Shown: in pieces, positions 1-12,687 of the stretch
Position numbering within the stretch: the stretch's first letter is position 1
How the letters are laid out: each line of letters starts with the position of its first letter
NCBI GenBank assembly: GCA_002914805.1
Contig: JXTB01000332.1
Location: 327,854-391,853 of the forward strand
DNA length: 64,000 bases
From: Parasponia andersonii
Lineage: Eukaryota; Streptophyta; Magnoliopsida; Rosales; Cannabaceae
Direction: 5' to 3'
Made by a program: the position numbers and the translations under genes
The notes under the pieces: model-generated
The model's database searches: none
What the model was told of the DNA's origin: nothing
What the model saw: only the letters and a program-made list of their open reading frames with translations

Positions 1-671
1 GGTGAAGTTTTTGATTTTCATCCTTTTATCTTATTTCTTATCTTTTGTTTTAAAAAACGAAAAAAAAAATAAGTGTCTGGTAGAGTGTTCATAGAAGAGA
101 AATTTAGTTAAAAAAAAGTGTGAGAGTGCTATTTGGTATGCTAAGGAATAACTCTATAAAGGTCTTAGATTGATATGCTTAAGAGTGATTTGAACCTAAA
201 ATATTTCTGAAATTATCTTACCTTTACCCAGGCTCACATTATAAGCTTAATGAAAGATCTTTTGATTTTTAATAATATACTAACATACATTATGGAGAGC
301 GACATAAAATATGGCTATATGGTAGTTTCAAATTGCATCATATAAAGATATTTTATTATCTATCGAAACACATAAGTCTATTTTAAGTTCATTTTGTTAA
401 GTGATATTGATTTTGTATACACTTACACATTAAGAGACTTCAGTGGAATTAAATTGATACTTGTAGTTGAAAATTTAGATAATCTCAATACTTACATTTC
501 CTTTGAGCTTGGAACATTTTGTGGCTTTAGAGATACTTGCACGATTTTCTTGATTCGATATGAAATTCACGTCTTGTTGTTTATTTCTTTAATACTTAAT
601 TTGTGTTTTGCTTTTCTTTTTCTTGTTTCATTTTGCTTGAGGATAAGCAAATATTCGAGTTTGGGGATATT
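1..671 (+). mobile_element. 3' internal end of an Athila-like Ty3 element
   Basis: This is non-coding sequence entering from the left edge. At about 629-670 it carries the conserved motif seen just before the 3' LTR of Athila/Tat-type elements: a GCTTGAGGATAAGCAAA-like palindrome followed by a purine-rich TTTGGGGATAT that fits a polypurine tract. The next bases begin with TG, the expected LTR start. The body of the element lies outside the window. No coding frame in this stretch is convincing, and the copy is an old fossil. The family call rests on the conserved motif and on the LTR downstream. Confidence 0.55.
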
Positions 672-1107
672 TGATCAACGATTAATTCACTCATAAGTTA
701 AGTATCATTCAACTCAAATAATTATAAGTTCTTAAGCATTTTTGTCGGTTTGATGTATTTTTGCTTTATTTTTTTAGTTCTTATGAATAAATGAGAATCA
801 AGATAAACTGATAATAAATATGGATTATTTCATATTTTTATGAAAATTGAGTCTATGACAAATACAATGCAATGAAAATCAGGTAAACAGAGATAAAATG
901 AAGAAACGACACCCCCAAGAAGAAAAGTTGTCATGCTAAATTCTAGAACTGAGAGCATTGCAACGCATGAATAGTAGCACTGTGCTGCTGACTGGAAATC
1001 AGACTTCCAGAGGCTAAAGCACTGCGGCGATTGCCAAGGAGTATCGTGGCCTTACTTAGTATCGTCAAGTGCGTTTTTAGCGAGTTTTTAGAGCGAATTA
1101 ATCTACA

Positions 1108-1112
1108 CCCTT
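1108..1112. repeat. Target-site duplication CCCTT, left copy (right copy 4112-4116)
   Basis: Five bases directly before the TG of the solo LTR are repeated exactly after its terminal CA. Five bases is the usual duplication for Ty3-type integration. Confidence 0.9.
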
Positions 1113-4111
1113 TGTAACACCCATGATTAGAATGCCTTAGAATTGCTAAGTGTTACTTGTTTTTAATTTCATTTAATGTTATTTAATTTATATAGTATTT
1201 GTACCTAACTTGATTTTATGCAATGATAATATTCAACAGTGCTCGATCAATGTTTACATGCCCTGATTTAAAATTATAACGTAAAGTTTACATTTACTGC
1301 ATATTGAAAATTTTTATTTGTCATTTATATTTTGTTATGAGTACACTATGAATCTAATTGTCTTACATGCCTACTAAAATTTTTGTAGATTCTTAAAATA
1401 ATAATAAAAAAAAAGGGCGTAAATAATATTATTAATGTATTTATTTGAAGTTATTTAAATAAGTAATTGTTGTCATTAATGTTATTAATATTTAATTGAC
1501 ACAATGTGGTATTTAATTTTAATTTAAGTGTCGTGGCAAAAAAATCATTTATGCTATTATTCTATTTTAAATTTCTTATAACACATATATTTATATATAA
1601 ATTAATATTTAAATAGAAATTAGATATATATATATATGTATATATAAATTAAACTTNTAAAAAGAAAAATAGAAAAAAAGGAAACATATTATTAATGGGA
1701 TTTCAAGTGTATATATATATTGATGTTTATATTTTTATTTTCCTCAAAACCCTAGCCACCTCTACCTCTTTCTCATTTATCTAAAAACTCAGAAAGAAAT
1801 TCTCTAAGTATCATCCTCTGTCTATTTCTTTATCTTTAATTTTTTTTTAAAATCTTCAAGAAAAGTCTAAGTCCAAGAATTTCAAGATTTTTATCACTCT
1901 TATTTGATTTGCAGGTAAAATCTCTATACATGCTTTTTTCCGATTGTATATTTATTAATTTTTCCAAAGATATGATAATGAGTCTTAATTGATTGTATTT
2001 ATGTGATTAAATATAATTTTCTTGATTATTTTGTGATTTTAATGTTCTTTAGCATAAACATGTCACTAGTTTATCTTCTTATAAAACTGATCTCTGTGTT
2101 CTACGAATTTTCATAAATAGCTCGAAATTTATTTTTGTACTCTTCTTTTTCGTAGATCTTTCTGGAGATGTCTAATTTAGTTTTGAAACTTTGCAGAACT
2201 AATAGTATTTTAATTAAATAATAATAAATTTTTGATTACACGTTATCAGTATACTGAAAATCTATTGATAAACACTTTTCTGAGATTCCAAATTTTATAT
2301 TATTTTTATAGAACTCTCCATGATCTAATATTTGTAAGGTATATTTTTAGATATGTTATATAATCACTGTAAAATTTATAGGTAATGTTTATTAATAGAT
2401 TATTGTTCATAATTTTCTAACTGTTTTATGTACTGTTATGATTTGGTGCTGACAGTTTTATAAGAGTATGGTTATAAATTATGAATAATTAGTTAACGTC
2501 ACTTTTTGAGCTAATAAAAATTTCTAATTATGTTTCTATATGTCTAATATGTCTCTAAAAGGTTTCCGTATATAAATATTTTTCAGTAGGAGAAATAAAT
2601 CGTTTTGTACCTGTTAGTTAGAAAACAAACGAAATTGACAGATTTTGTGTTTAAATTCTAAAAATACATAAATATTATTTTTAAGTGTATTCTATGATTT
2701 CTTTTAATTTTGTATAGTAAAATATTATGTTAAGAATGTTGTTGTGAAATATTTACGTCAAATTGATTGGTGAGTAATGAGATGTAATTTTTATATGAGC
2801 AGCTCTCAGTTTTAGTTATTGTTTTGTACAAATTTTCGAAGTTCCAAACTACAAGCGTATTCTATGAAATTGTCAGTGAAATTATTGTATGAGATGTTGA
2901 TTATATTCTATATTTGATATTTTCAGTTTTATACATAAATTATGTTCATCTTAAGTGCATAAAAGATAAAATAATCTTTCGAAAAATTTTATTGAAATAA
3001 GAAAAATAAATTAAGCAAATTTGCATTTATAATACCGATAATGTAGGCGGGGCACGACGTCGTAAGCATTCAGAGGACATTTTCACTTTTCTTGACTTTT
3101 TAATTTCACTTGGACTTAATATAAGTAAACCAAACTTAACTGCTTTAATTGTTTATATGTTTTACATTGTATAACTATGTGTTATATGTGTTTTACATGG
3201 AAATTGATGACATATAACATATTATTTTACATGAAGCATGATCATCTATATGCATGACATTATTTTATAAAATGGTATGTTTCAAAAGAACAATAGTTTA
3301 CAATGGAATGATTTTTCTAAATTAATTAAAGATTTTGAAAAGTAAGATTTTAAAGAAATTGGTGTGTGTCTATGTTTAGAGGGCTGAGTGGGCACGGGAT
3401 ATGAGAGACCGGCGTACCCACCAAGGATAAATGATAATAGACTATATTAGAGAGGTGCCCCATATGATTTTGACTCTGGGGACGATAGGCCCTTTTCAGA
3501 ATCATTAATGTGTGTGTGGTTACATAGGCTAGGTACACTCACTTTATACCTCTAATATGGTTCTACCAAGGAGTCGGTAGAAAAAAAAAAACTGATTCAG
3601 CAATCACGGCCCACTGATTACCAAAAGCTTAGGCATTACACTGAGCGCTCGCAAGGATTAAAATGAAAAGTCTTCGAAGTTATAAGAAGATCACAAAGAA
3701 CATAATTTAGAAAATAACTAAAGTATGCCTCATCAATTGTGTGCATTGTGGTTTACTTACTGGGCTTTTAGCACATTATTTTATTTAACATTTTTTCAGG
3801 TGATGAATAGTAGCATATCGGATGGTAGTGATGAGGCGACTCGACGACATGGTGGTCTAGTGGTCTAGATTTAAATTGATTGAATATTTTCTAGTTTTTA
3901 TTTTCTATTAATGACATTTTATGTTTTTTAAAATTTTTCCTTAGATCACGTGACTTTCAAATTATTGTTAGTATTTTCTTTATGAATTTAATAGAGACTT
4001 TAATGAGATATTTATTTTAATAAAAAAAATATTCCGCATTTATTTTAAAGTTTAAAGAATTCAATGATAATACCTCCTAATCTAATAACATTAGACTAAG
4101 GTGGTGTTACA
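1113..4111 (+). mobile_element. Solo LTR, 2,999 bp, Ty3 chromovirus-like, target duplication CCCTT
   Basis: The sequence starts TGTAACACC and ends GGTGTTACA, which are perfect inverted ends of TG...CA type. It is flanked by an exact 5-bp duplication CCCTT at 1108-1112 and 4112-4116. There is no internal coding region, primer site or second LTR, so it is a solo LTR left by LTR-LTR recombination. A TATA-rich tract at 1560-1730, a leader-like stretch from about 1747 and a donor-like CAGGTAAAAT at about 1913 suggest plus orientation. The length and the GC-richer block at 3400-3500 resemble plant Tekay/Del LTRs, but that family call is an inference. The CCCTT duplication and end structure are directly visible. 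Confidence 0.85.
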
Positions 4112-5154
4112 CCCTTGATGCCATCTGATCGAACATTTGATATTCCATCCAGCCTAGGTCATCTTAGAACTCTTTAAATACATCTTTAAATTTCCATTTC
4201 AAGTGTGGAGAGTTGGAGAGAAAATATAACAAAGAGACCTCAAAATTTCTAGAGAGGAAAGAGTTTAGAGCTAAAATTCTTGGAGAGAATACTTGAGAGA
4301 GTAGCTTGAAGAGATTGAAGGCTTGAAGTTCTACTTCTATAAAAGAGTTTTTCTTATTCTCTTTCTCACTCTAATCTCATTTGAATTTCGTATTATACTT
4401 AATTTACGAATATGTTTGGATATATGAAATTCTTGTTGAGATTAGTGTTAGATTCTCCTATATTGAATTAATTATTATATGTTTGGGGAATGATGTAACT
4501 TAAACTTTGATTCTATGTATTGATTTCTAATATATTTTTTGATATTACTCTTGAATCTATTTATGTTATTCTATGCTTAATGCTTCTGAACAAATTAGCT
4601 ACTGGTTGGATGATTTGGTTTCTAGAATTCAACACTTAAGAAAGGAAATTTTAGAAATAATCATAGGATAGTATAATGTACGACTTGTAGAGTTTGAGAG
4701 AACCTATAATTCCTTTGAAACTATGATCAAAGAACCATTGAATATAATAAGTTTTTAATTAATTTCTAGGTTCAAAATAGAGATATTGGAGTCATAATTT
4801 AGGAATTATTTCACTTGGTGTTCAAGAGAGAGAGTATAAATACTTTTGGGTTCTTAGCTTATAAACTAAGAATAATTTATTAGAATACAATTGGTGATCA
4901 AAAGATACAGTTGATGATTAGGTGAATTCAATCCCCTTATATATTTGTGCATTGAGTTTTCATATTTTATTTTTGTATTTAAATATATTCAATTAAAAAT
5001 TCATTTAATTTGGTTACCTAGATAAAGTTAGACCACGATAATTTCAGTACGTAACAATAATTTGACACTCAATTCCTCGTGGGGTCCACAATTCTCTTTA
5101 TTACTTGCTTATGACCTATACACTTGCAGTTATTTTATGTATATGCATTTAGCA

Positions 5155-7860
5155 TGATAGTTGTCAAACCTGACCCTTGTTTAGAAGCCTTATAGGAAAT
5201 GGTGAACATGCATAGATTTCATGAACTTAAACAAAGCCTGTACTAAGGATAGCTTCCTACTTTCCCGCATAAATCAACTAGTGGATGCAACTTATGGCCA
5301 TAAACTCCTCAGTTTTATGGACGCATTATCTAGTTATGACCAGATTCTAATGTATGAGCTAGACAAAGAGCATATATCCGTGGCTTATACTATGAGAAGG
5401 TCATGCCATTTGGGCTAAAGAATGCCAGCGTAACCTACCAGATTCTAGTGAGCATGATGTTTACAGACCAAATAGGCAAACCACGAAGGTGTATATGGAT
5501 AATATGTTAGTAAAATCAAAGCATACATAAAAATACATGGTGCACCTAGGTACAATATTCAACATACTATGATGCTACAAGATAAAGCTAAATATATTAA
5601 AGTGTGCTTTTAGTGTTGGATCGAGAAAGTTCTTAGGATTTATAGTCACCTAACAAGGAATAAAAGCCAATCCTAAGACGATACAAGCTTTGATAAATAT
5701 GCAGTCTCTAATGCAGCCAAAAGAAGTTCAAAGCTTTAGAAGGAGGGCTACACTTAGTCGATTCATATTGCATGTAATCGATATTCATACTTCAATACAC
5801 TCAAGGGACCAAAGTGCTTTAGATGGATTGAACAATGTGAACAGACCTTTCAAGAGCTCAAGAAACACCTTAAAGATCCACCATTACTTTCCAAGCCGAT
5901 TCTTGGAGAAAGCTTATACATTTATATCGTTGTATCCTGGCATGCAATTTCAGCAGGCCTTGTATGCGAGGAAGAAAAGATCCAATACCTAATATATTAC
6001 ATTCACAAATGACTTCTCAATGTTAAAACAAGATATACCAAAATTGAGAAGCTCTCATTAGGTCTAGTGGTTGGATCGAGGAAACTACATCCTTATTTTC
6101 ATGCTCACATTATTAAAGTGCTAACAAACAATCCACTCAAATAATTCCTGCAAAAACCAGATGCTTTTGGTCACTTGCTCAAATGAGCCATTGAACTCAG
6201 TAAATTTGAAATCATTTACTAGCCTAGGATAGTAATCAAGGGACAAGCACTTGTAGATTTCATAGTAGAATTCTCGTATGTGATACCTAAAAAGGCAATG
6301 GTAGAAAACACTGACAAGCCTGAAGGACTAGGAACCAAAATTGAACAACCAAAATGGAACTTGTACATCGATGACTCTTCGAATGAAAAAAAAGCAAGAG
6401 CGAGATTAATGCTTATCAGCCCTGAACAACATAGAATCCATTGCGCTCTTTCGTTCAGCTTTAAAGCTTCTAATAATGAAGCTAAATATGAGGCATTGCT
6501 AAAGAAAGAAAAGGTATTGCTCAACTTCTTCAATTCTTATGTCGTGTACCAATTCCTTCGCTCAATAACCTAGAATGCAGACGCTCTTGCTAGACTTACC
6601 TCCACTAAAGATGTTGTGGTCCTTGATGTTGTGCTAATGGAATTTCTTGCAACATCAAGCATTGATCAGCGTGATAACACTACTATAGCATTGATTGACC
6701 ACAAACATAAATGGATTCGATTATAAGCTATCTAAAAGAAGACAAGCAACCTAAAGATAAGGATGCAGCCACTTCTATTCGAAAGAAAGTTGCACGCTAT
6801 GTGATATATGATGACAAACTATACAAATGAGGATTCAACACACCATTACTGAGATATTTTGACGAAGTAGAAGCCACTTCTATACTACAAGAGATACACG
6901 AAGGAATATGTGGCAACCATGTTACGGGGCAATCCTATGACATATAAGTCTGATAAGTGCTAGTATTTTTTCCCAAGTCACATCCTGAAAAGTTTACCTC
7001 AATGACTAGCACCTGGCCCTTTGCTAGATGGGGAATTGATTTGAGAGGAACATTAACAATAGGCCATGGTGCTACAAACCACGTAATTACAGTAGTTGAT
7101 TACTTCACAAAATAGATAGAAGCAAAAGACTTGTCCACAATTTCTGCCAAAAAAATAAAAAATTTGTCTATAAAAATATTGTATTTAGGTACGGGAATTC
7201 AAAGGCCATCATCTCTAAAAATGGCAAGCACTTTGATTACACTGAATTCAGAAAATTTTGTGATGACTTGGACACTAAAAAGAGGTTTTCAGTAGTAGCG
7301 CATTCACAAACAAATGGTCAAGCTGAAGATAGGAACAAAAGTCTTAAGCACAACTTAAAAACAAAGCTTGACAGTTTTAGGGTTGCATGGGTGGATCAAC
7401 CACCAGAAGTATCATGGGCCTACCATACGACTATAAGAACTACTACGCAGGAGACGTCTTTCTCCTTTGCATACGGTTATGAAGCTATGATACCTGTAGA
7501 AGTTGGTCTCAATACAGCTGGTATGGATGCATACAATATTGATGAAAATCATGTTCTTCAAATATACGAGTTGGATTTACTCGAAGAACAAAAAAACAAT
7601 GCCTAACTCCTAGTCGCCGCCTATCAACAATGCTCTGCATGCTATTTCAACTCTAAGGTGAAAGAGCGTCAATTCAAATTTGGCGATCTGGTTCTCAGAA
7701 ATATTTTTATCAATACCAAAGAACCAGGAGTAGGCACATTCAAACCAACTTGGGAAGGACCATACCGTATTGCAAATGACATATATCCTCGAACATACAA
7801 GCTAGAAGATTTGGATGGCAAGCAAATTCCCAGAGCTTAGAGTGCGGACCCTCTACACTG
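5155..7860 (+). mobile_element. Tat-like (Retand/Ogre group) Ty3 pol fossil: RT, RNase H, integrase
   Basis: Translated pieces match the order of a Tat-lineage pol polyprotein. A reverse-transcriptase stretch around 5221-5418 has NKACTKDSFLLSRINQLVDA and LLSFMDALSSYDQI. An RNase H stretch around 6280-6530 has WNLYIDDSSNEK and FKASNNEAKYEALL. Integrase core around 7268-7606 has SQTNGQAEDRNKSLK and the YHTTIRTTTQETSFSFAYG region. An integrase C-terminal stretch around 7658-7840 has FKPTWEGPYRI. The copy is an old fossil with many breaks and is not expected to make protein. Its 5' part is cut off by the Athila-like element. Its 3' part is separated by the CACTA element and resumes at 18531. Confidence 0.85.
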
Positions 7861-8619
7861 TTAGTACTAGTAATTATTTCTATTGGTTAAATTTTTCTTT
7901 TAGGAAGCTTTCATTTTTCATGACTTTCTTTTCTTTTGGTTATTTGATTATTATCTAAGCATTTAGTTTCAACAATTGTAGTTCAGCCTTGAATTAATTA
8001 AGATTTGAGTTCTCTCATTGCAATTATGGTTATTTTCACGATCCTAGATTTCAAACAACGAATTGGGATGTGCATTTTGTAATGCATGATCTTAACTATC
8101 GCGTTTTTTGTCGTTTACAATCAACTTCAAAACTTGGGGGCACGAAGGAGCGATGAGCAACACTCCTTGAATTATGCACACTCCACTAAAAATTAATAAA
8201 GCAGATATGCAACACCCCTTCCTGATGCAATGCATACTATAGCTACGTAGCGGGGGATACATGTTGATACACGTATCTAATATACGGTATTCAATTCCCC
8301 TTCTTGATGCTTTATGTACTGCAGACCCAAAGTGGGGCATATATATTATGCACGTACTGAAGTATTCAAAAGAGTTAAAAGACATGAAAATGCCTACTAC
8401 ACTCAAAGATAAAAAAGAATAAAAGTATTTTGGATGCTTACTACACAATGCATACAAGCTCAAAAAATACAATTTGTTGGTATATTTGCCAACTAGTGCA
8501 TATGACATAACAATGCTACTCATATGAATCCTACGCTCACAATTGGAGGTATCTATGCAAATAACAAGCATAACCGCAAATGATGGATATACAATAAAGC
8601 ATAAGAATGCTGATAGTTT
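7861..8619 (+). mobile_element. 3' non-coding spacer of the Tat-like element
   Basis: This is the stretch between the end of integrase and the CACTA terminus. Tat-lineage elements carry a long 3' region after pol, often with extra ORFs. A purine tract AACTTGGGGGCACGAAGGAG lies near 8131-8150. A 176-codon open frame on the minus strand (8092-8622) has no recognisable domain and starts with GTG at the CACTA end, so I do not call it a gene. The assignment comes from position, because the Tat-type antisense ORF resumes beyond the CACTA element. Confidence 0.45.
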
Positions 8620-9090
8620 CACTACAAGTAAATTAACTTTTTCCGACGGACTAAGGTTAGCTCGTCGGGGAAAGTGACATTTACCGATGGTTTAACCGAA
8701 TCCCGTCGGTAAATGATGGCCTAAAAAATCAACTTTTGAGGCCTTTATACCGACGGACTACTTGTCGGTATATTGATATACTGACGTGTGATTAACTTTT
8801 TGTCGATAAAAATGTGGAAAAAAATCTGGATTTTTTCCCACGAATATTAATATTTGGGCGCTAGTATTTTTTTACCCCAAAAAAAGTCATTTTATAAAAA
8901 TACATTTATCGAGGGGTTTGTATTGTCCGTCAGTGAAAGTCTTCTTTTAAAGTTAAAACACGGTCGTTTTTATATAGTCATATTTTTTAAAAAATATTCA
9001 CCGATGGAAAATATTGACCCGTCGGTAAATCACTACAAGAAAGCAGACTTTCACCGACGGGCTATGTAAAATCTGTCGGTAAATTTTTAT
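8620..9090 (+). repeat. CACTA left terminus and subterminal repeats, with a second terminus at 9031
   Basis: CACTACAAGTAAATTAAC at 8620 and CACTACAAGAAAGCAGAC at 9031 are two separate terminal-repeat-like starts about 410 bp apart. Each leads into CCGACGG-type repeats. Copies of ACCGACGG, CCCGTCGGTAAAT and CCGATGG lie between them in both orientations. In CACTA elements such subterminal repeats bind the TNPA/TNP1-type protein. Two termini suggest either one element inserted next to another element's end, or an internal duplication of the terminus. Confidence 0.8.
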
Positions 9091-9099
9091 AATAAAATC

Positions 9100-9171
9100 C
9101 TATTCCCCTCTTTCCCTTAGTCTCAATTCAGCCGTAGACGTTTTTTTCCCCTTTCTCTCATTGCTCACAGC

Positions 9172-9215
<44 letters not shown>

Positions 9216-9396
9216 GCCCCTTTCTCTCTCTTTCGCCACTCTTCCCTCACCGTCACTCTTTTCTTACTGCCCTTATCTCTTCTGTCGCCCTCTCTCTTTT
9301 GCTCTCAGTTCCTCTCTTTTTTGCTTGATCTCAGTTTGTTTTGCTTGGTCTTTTGGCCTCGTGGTCTCCTTTTCTCAGTAAACTTGTTGTTTGAAA
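9100..9396 (+). other. Likely untranslated first exon of the CACTA transposase gene, with (CT)n tract
   Basis: A pyrimidine-rich leader of CCCTTTCTCTC type contains a (CT)n microsatellite at about 9177-9212. It ends in a strong splice-donor-like GAAAGGTAAGTAC at 9392-9404. No coding frame runs through it. CACTA transposase genes often have a leader exon followed by a long first intron, and the next recognisable coding sequence begins at 12688. This is inference from position and the donor; no transcript evidence is available. Confidence 0.4.
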
Positions 9397-11061
9397 GGTA
9401 AGTACTTTTGAAATTGATTTTTTGTATTTATTTTTGTTTTTAATTTTATGTGTGGTTCTGAGTGCGATTTCTATTAATTTCGTTGAATGCGTTAATGGCC
9501 GTGGAAAATTGTTCACCATTGCATTGCTTTTCTTGTCTAGTATCGAACACTGGAGTTTGTTAGAACCATTGATTTTTCATCTGAATATAGCTAATTTCAC
9601 ACTAAGAACATAAATTAAGCTAACTTCGAATTAGCATAATAGAGATCTACCTTAATCCATCTCTAATTTACTAAGAATAGATTTTTATCCTATAACTACG
9701 CATACTGTTTATATAAATATATGTATTATGAAATTTGTAATTTGTGCCAGTATACAACAACAAAAAGTATAACTGAAAATACACTCATCTCTTTAGTTAC
9801 CGTATCATGGTACCAAGTCTAAGCTCATTTTAATTGGAGTTGACCTTCTTATGAATGTTAAATCAACAAACCATCCAGGAACACTCCCAGTTCCCACTTT
9901 CTCGTATATGTAGTGTATATAAATATATATTGACGAAAGTATTAGTATATTACTTAAAAGTACTATAAATATTCTTTTCTCACTGATTCCAATTCTCTTC
10001 TCATATCATTACTAAATTACTTTAATGTTTTTGTGCAAAATTCTTGTACCTCCATTGATCTTATTGTCCACAGTTGTTTTTGTGATATTCTTGTGTGATA
10101 TATGTCTTGGATCTAATTTCTGATATGGTTATGGACTAAGGTAAGTATACAAGTCTTTTGAAGACATGACCCTTCTTGTATTATAGGAATAGTGTCTTGT
10201 TTTTGCTTAGTTTCTTGTACATTTTCCTCTGTTTCGGCTCAACTGTTGGACACTTCTGGCTGTTTTTGACCTCTTCCACTTCTCAACATTTCTCATCCGG
10301 CAAAGATTTTCCTAACCTGATAGAGCTTGTGGGACTGTTGAGCAATTATATTTGTAGTTGAGAGACTTTGGCTCAGAATTATCTTGTAACCATCGCGAAA
10401 AGAGTCCATCCCTTCAGTTAGAAGTTGCCAGAACAAGCCTCCTACTACAACTCCTCCTCTTTTAGCTGATGAGTATATCTTGTAATATACTAGGTTGAAG
10501 AGTTGGTCACTTTAGTATGTGTTGAAACCATAATCTTTCAAGGATTTTCCGAATTCCGTTAGAAGTAATGGCTTTCGGAGAATATTTTGCACATCTTATA
10601 TGTATGCATCTAGCCAATTGTTCTAGAAAGAGAGGTGGCTTTGATCATTTGAGCTTGATAACCTGATGAGAGAACGAAAATGGACAATCAGATATCTTGG
10701 CACTAATAACATTAAGATTTGAACCCAATTTAGATTAACCAATCAAGTTAACAGCTAGATGTTCAAATGAAATTCTTGTACTTTTTATGCAGTTTGAAAG
10801 TATGGCATAGTTAAGTATTACCACTGATCAGGATAAGACTGAACTGTAGCAAAAAATGATCATGATATATGTCCAATGTGGGATTTTGGGTTTAGATGAA
10901 TGAGTTATACTTTCTATTTTTACTCACTAGTATCTATTGATTGTGATGCATTTGGAAAATAAAACTAACTTTAAGGTTAATTGAATGAATTTTTTTTCCT
11001 AGTTTTTATAGTTATCTATATATTTTAGTTTTATATCTAATTTGTATTATAATGTAGATGA

Positions 11062-11205
11062 TTTTGTTGTGAAAATGTGCACACACTTGGCACCAAGTGT
11101 TGTATGTACACATATATGCACACACTTGGTATTAAGTGCCGAGTATGCACACTTAGTGTGCACACCTCTTGGTACTCGGTGCCGTATGTGCAGTTTGTTA
11201 AACAT
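11062..11205. repeat. Short tandem repeats, about 42 bp, GTGCACACACTTGGTA type
   Basis: Three or so degenerate units read roughly ATGCACACACTTGGTACCAAGTGCCG. Each unit contains the near-palindrome CTTGGTACCAAG. They lie in the presumed long intron of the CACTA transposase gene. No function is evident. Confidence 0.55.
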
Positions 11206-11334
11206 AATTTTTGGAACATATATTCATCATTTTAGTGCACCAAAATGTGTAATAAAATATTGAACACCAAACAAAGAGTGGGGAACTTGTACTGTCTTTT
11301 GGAGGATCTTTAATGGTTAGGATCCCCTAAAAGC

Positions 11335-12150
11335 AGTATAAGTTCCCCCCTTTTTTCTTGGCACTTAAAATTTTATCCCTTAAAAATTTTAAATTTCATA
11401 ATATACATAATAATTTTTAATATTAGATTAAAATCATAGTAAATAAAAATTGTGTATTAAATAAAAAATAATCATATGACACCTAAAATGATAAAACACC
11501 CCTATAAGATATAAAACATGGTAAATTTCCCAAAATAACCCTAGAGTACACGAGATACCAATAAAAGATTTAGATTTTCCGAAATACCCCTATGACACTC
11601 AATACATCCCTAGAAGATCCAAATTTATGAAAAGGCCCCTAGAAGGGTTAGAGCTCCCAAAATACCCTTAGAGCACCCGAGATAGCAGTAGTAGATGTAG
11701 AATTCTCAAAATATCCCCAAGATACCCGATACATGTTCCCTTTTTTGTTGACACTTAAAATATTATCACTTAAAATTGTAGAAAAATAAAATTAAGTAAT
11801 AAATAATAAATAATAATATAAAACATAAAATGACAAAAATAACGTAATAAGACATAAATGTATAGAATTCTAAATACCCCTAAAAGACATGATGCACCGT
11901 AAATGACCCCAAAATTACTAAAATACCCCTACGAGTCCCAATACACTCTTAGAAGACCCAAAATTATAGAAACACCTATAGAAGAGTTAGAATCCCCAAA
12001 ATACTCCTAGGAGTCCCGTTAGACCCTTAAGAGACCCGAATTTACAAAAATACCCCCAGAAGAGTTAGAATTCCTAAAATATCCCTAGGAGTCTCGGCAT
12101 CTCCTTATGTACCGAAATTATGAAAATACCCATAGAAGAGAATAATCGAT
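11335..12150. repeat. Two degenerate ~385-bp direct repeats rich in AAATACCCCTA
   Basis: The block beginning CCCTTTTTTGTTGACACTTA near 11729 is a diverged copy of the block beginning near 11346, a period of about 385 bp. Each block starts AT-rich and then runs into reiterated motifs such as AAAATACCCCTAGAAGAG and AGGAGTCCCG. The region is non-coding and lies inside the CACTA element upstream of its transposase. Confidence 0.6.
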
Positions 12151-12399
12151 CTACAGTTATTCTGTTGGTTGATGATTTTTTTCAAATATGTATGCTTATC
12201 AACTATTTTTAATATATATATGATTTATTTTATGCACGAAAGAAATTACCTTAGACCCGTTCAGGAGTCGATGAGAGATTATGCATCTCGATATCGACTT
12301 CTGAATTGTCCCGTTTGGACAATTTGGTATTACACATTATGTGTTGTCGTTTGTTTATAAATATTGCTCTTTAATCGAGTTCTGGTAGAATCTTCTTGT

Positions 12400-12441
12400 G
12401 TTCTCCAAGTGTGTACATATATATAGCACACTTAGGAGAAC
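12400..12441. repeat. Short hairpin: 14-15 bp inverted arms around TATA-rich loop
   Basis: GTTCTCCAAGTGTG at 12400-12413 pairs with CACACTTAGGAGAAC at 12427-12441, with one mismatch or bulge, around ACATATATATAG. It lies about 250 bp before the transposase start. A similar sequence with CTCCAAGTGTG motifs is common upstream of plant CACTA transposase genes, from memory. A role is not known. Confidence 0.5.
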
Positions 12442-12687
12442 TGTGGGGAGTTGCTACCGGAATTTTGGCGTAAACGGAATAATGTTTGAGTGAATGATGG
12501 ACCACATAGCAAAGTAATCTTGAATGGGATAGGGCTTTACCTTTTAGTACTAGAGTGATGAGGTGGATTTAGGACACATGCACATGGAAGCACTTGCATA
12601 TTAGCTATATGTATATATACATACCTATATGTCATTGTATGCGCTCTTTACTGATAATTGTTCTTTGCTATATGTGGACAATATAAG

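Larger units (their letters stand above)
672..5154 (+). mobile_element. 3' LTR of the Athila-like element, split by a solo LTR
   Basis: The LTR starts with TG at 672, right after the purine tract, and probably ends with CA at 5153-5154. Removing the 2,999-bp insertion at 1113-4111 and its 5-bp duplication leaves about 1.48 kb, in the range of Athila LTRs. The 4200-4350 stretch has the GAGAGA-rich leader usual in these LTRs, and 5065-5085 has TTTGACACTCAATTCCTCGT, typical near an Athila LTR end. The next bases belong to a Tat-like reverse-transcriptase region, so the Athila-like element appears to have inserted there. Its 5' end and matching target duplication lie off the left edge. The right boundary is inferred. 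Confidence 0.5.

Noticed and set aside
394-696. A 100-codon plus-strand frame
   Set aside because: It lies in the non-coding 3' end of the Athila-like element and overlaps the conserved GCTTGAGGATAAGCAA motif.
8092-8622. A 176-codon minus-strand open frame
   Set aside because: It starts with GTG in the CACTA terminus, has no recognisable domain and is cysteine/serine-rich as expected of random AT-rich sequence.
9177-9212. (CT)n tract considered as a regulatory element
   Set aside because: Only a microsatellite in the CACTA leader; nothing shows a role.
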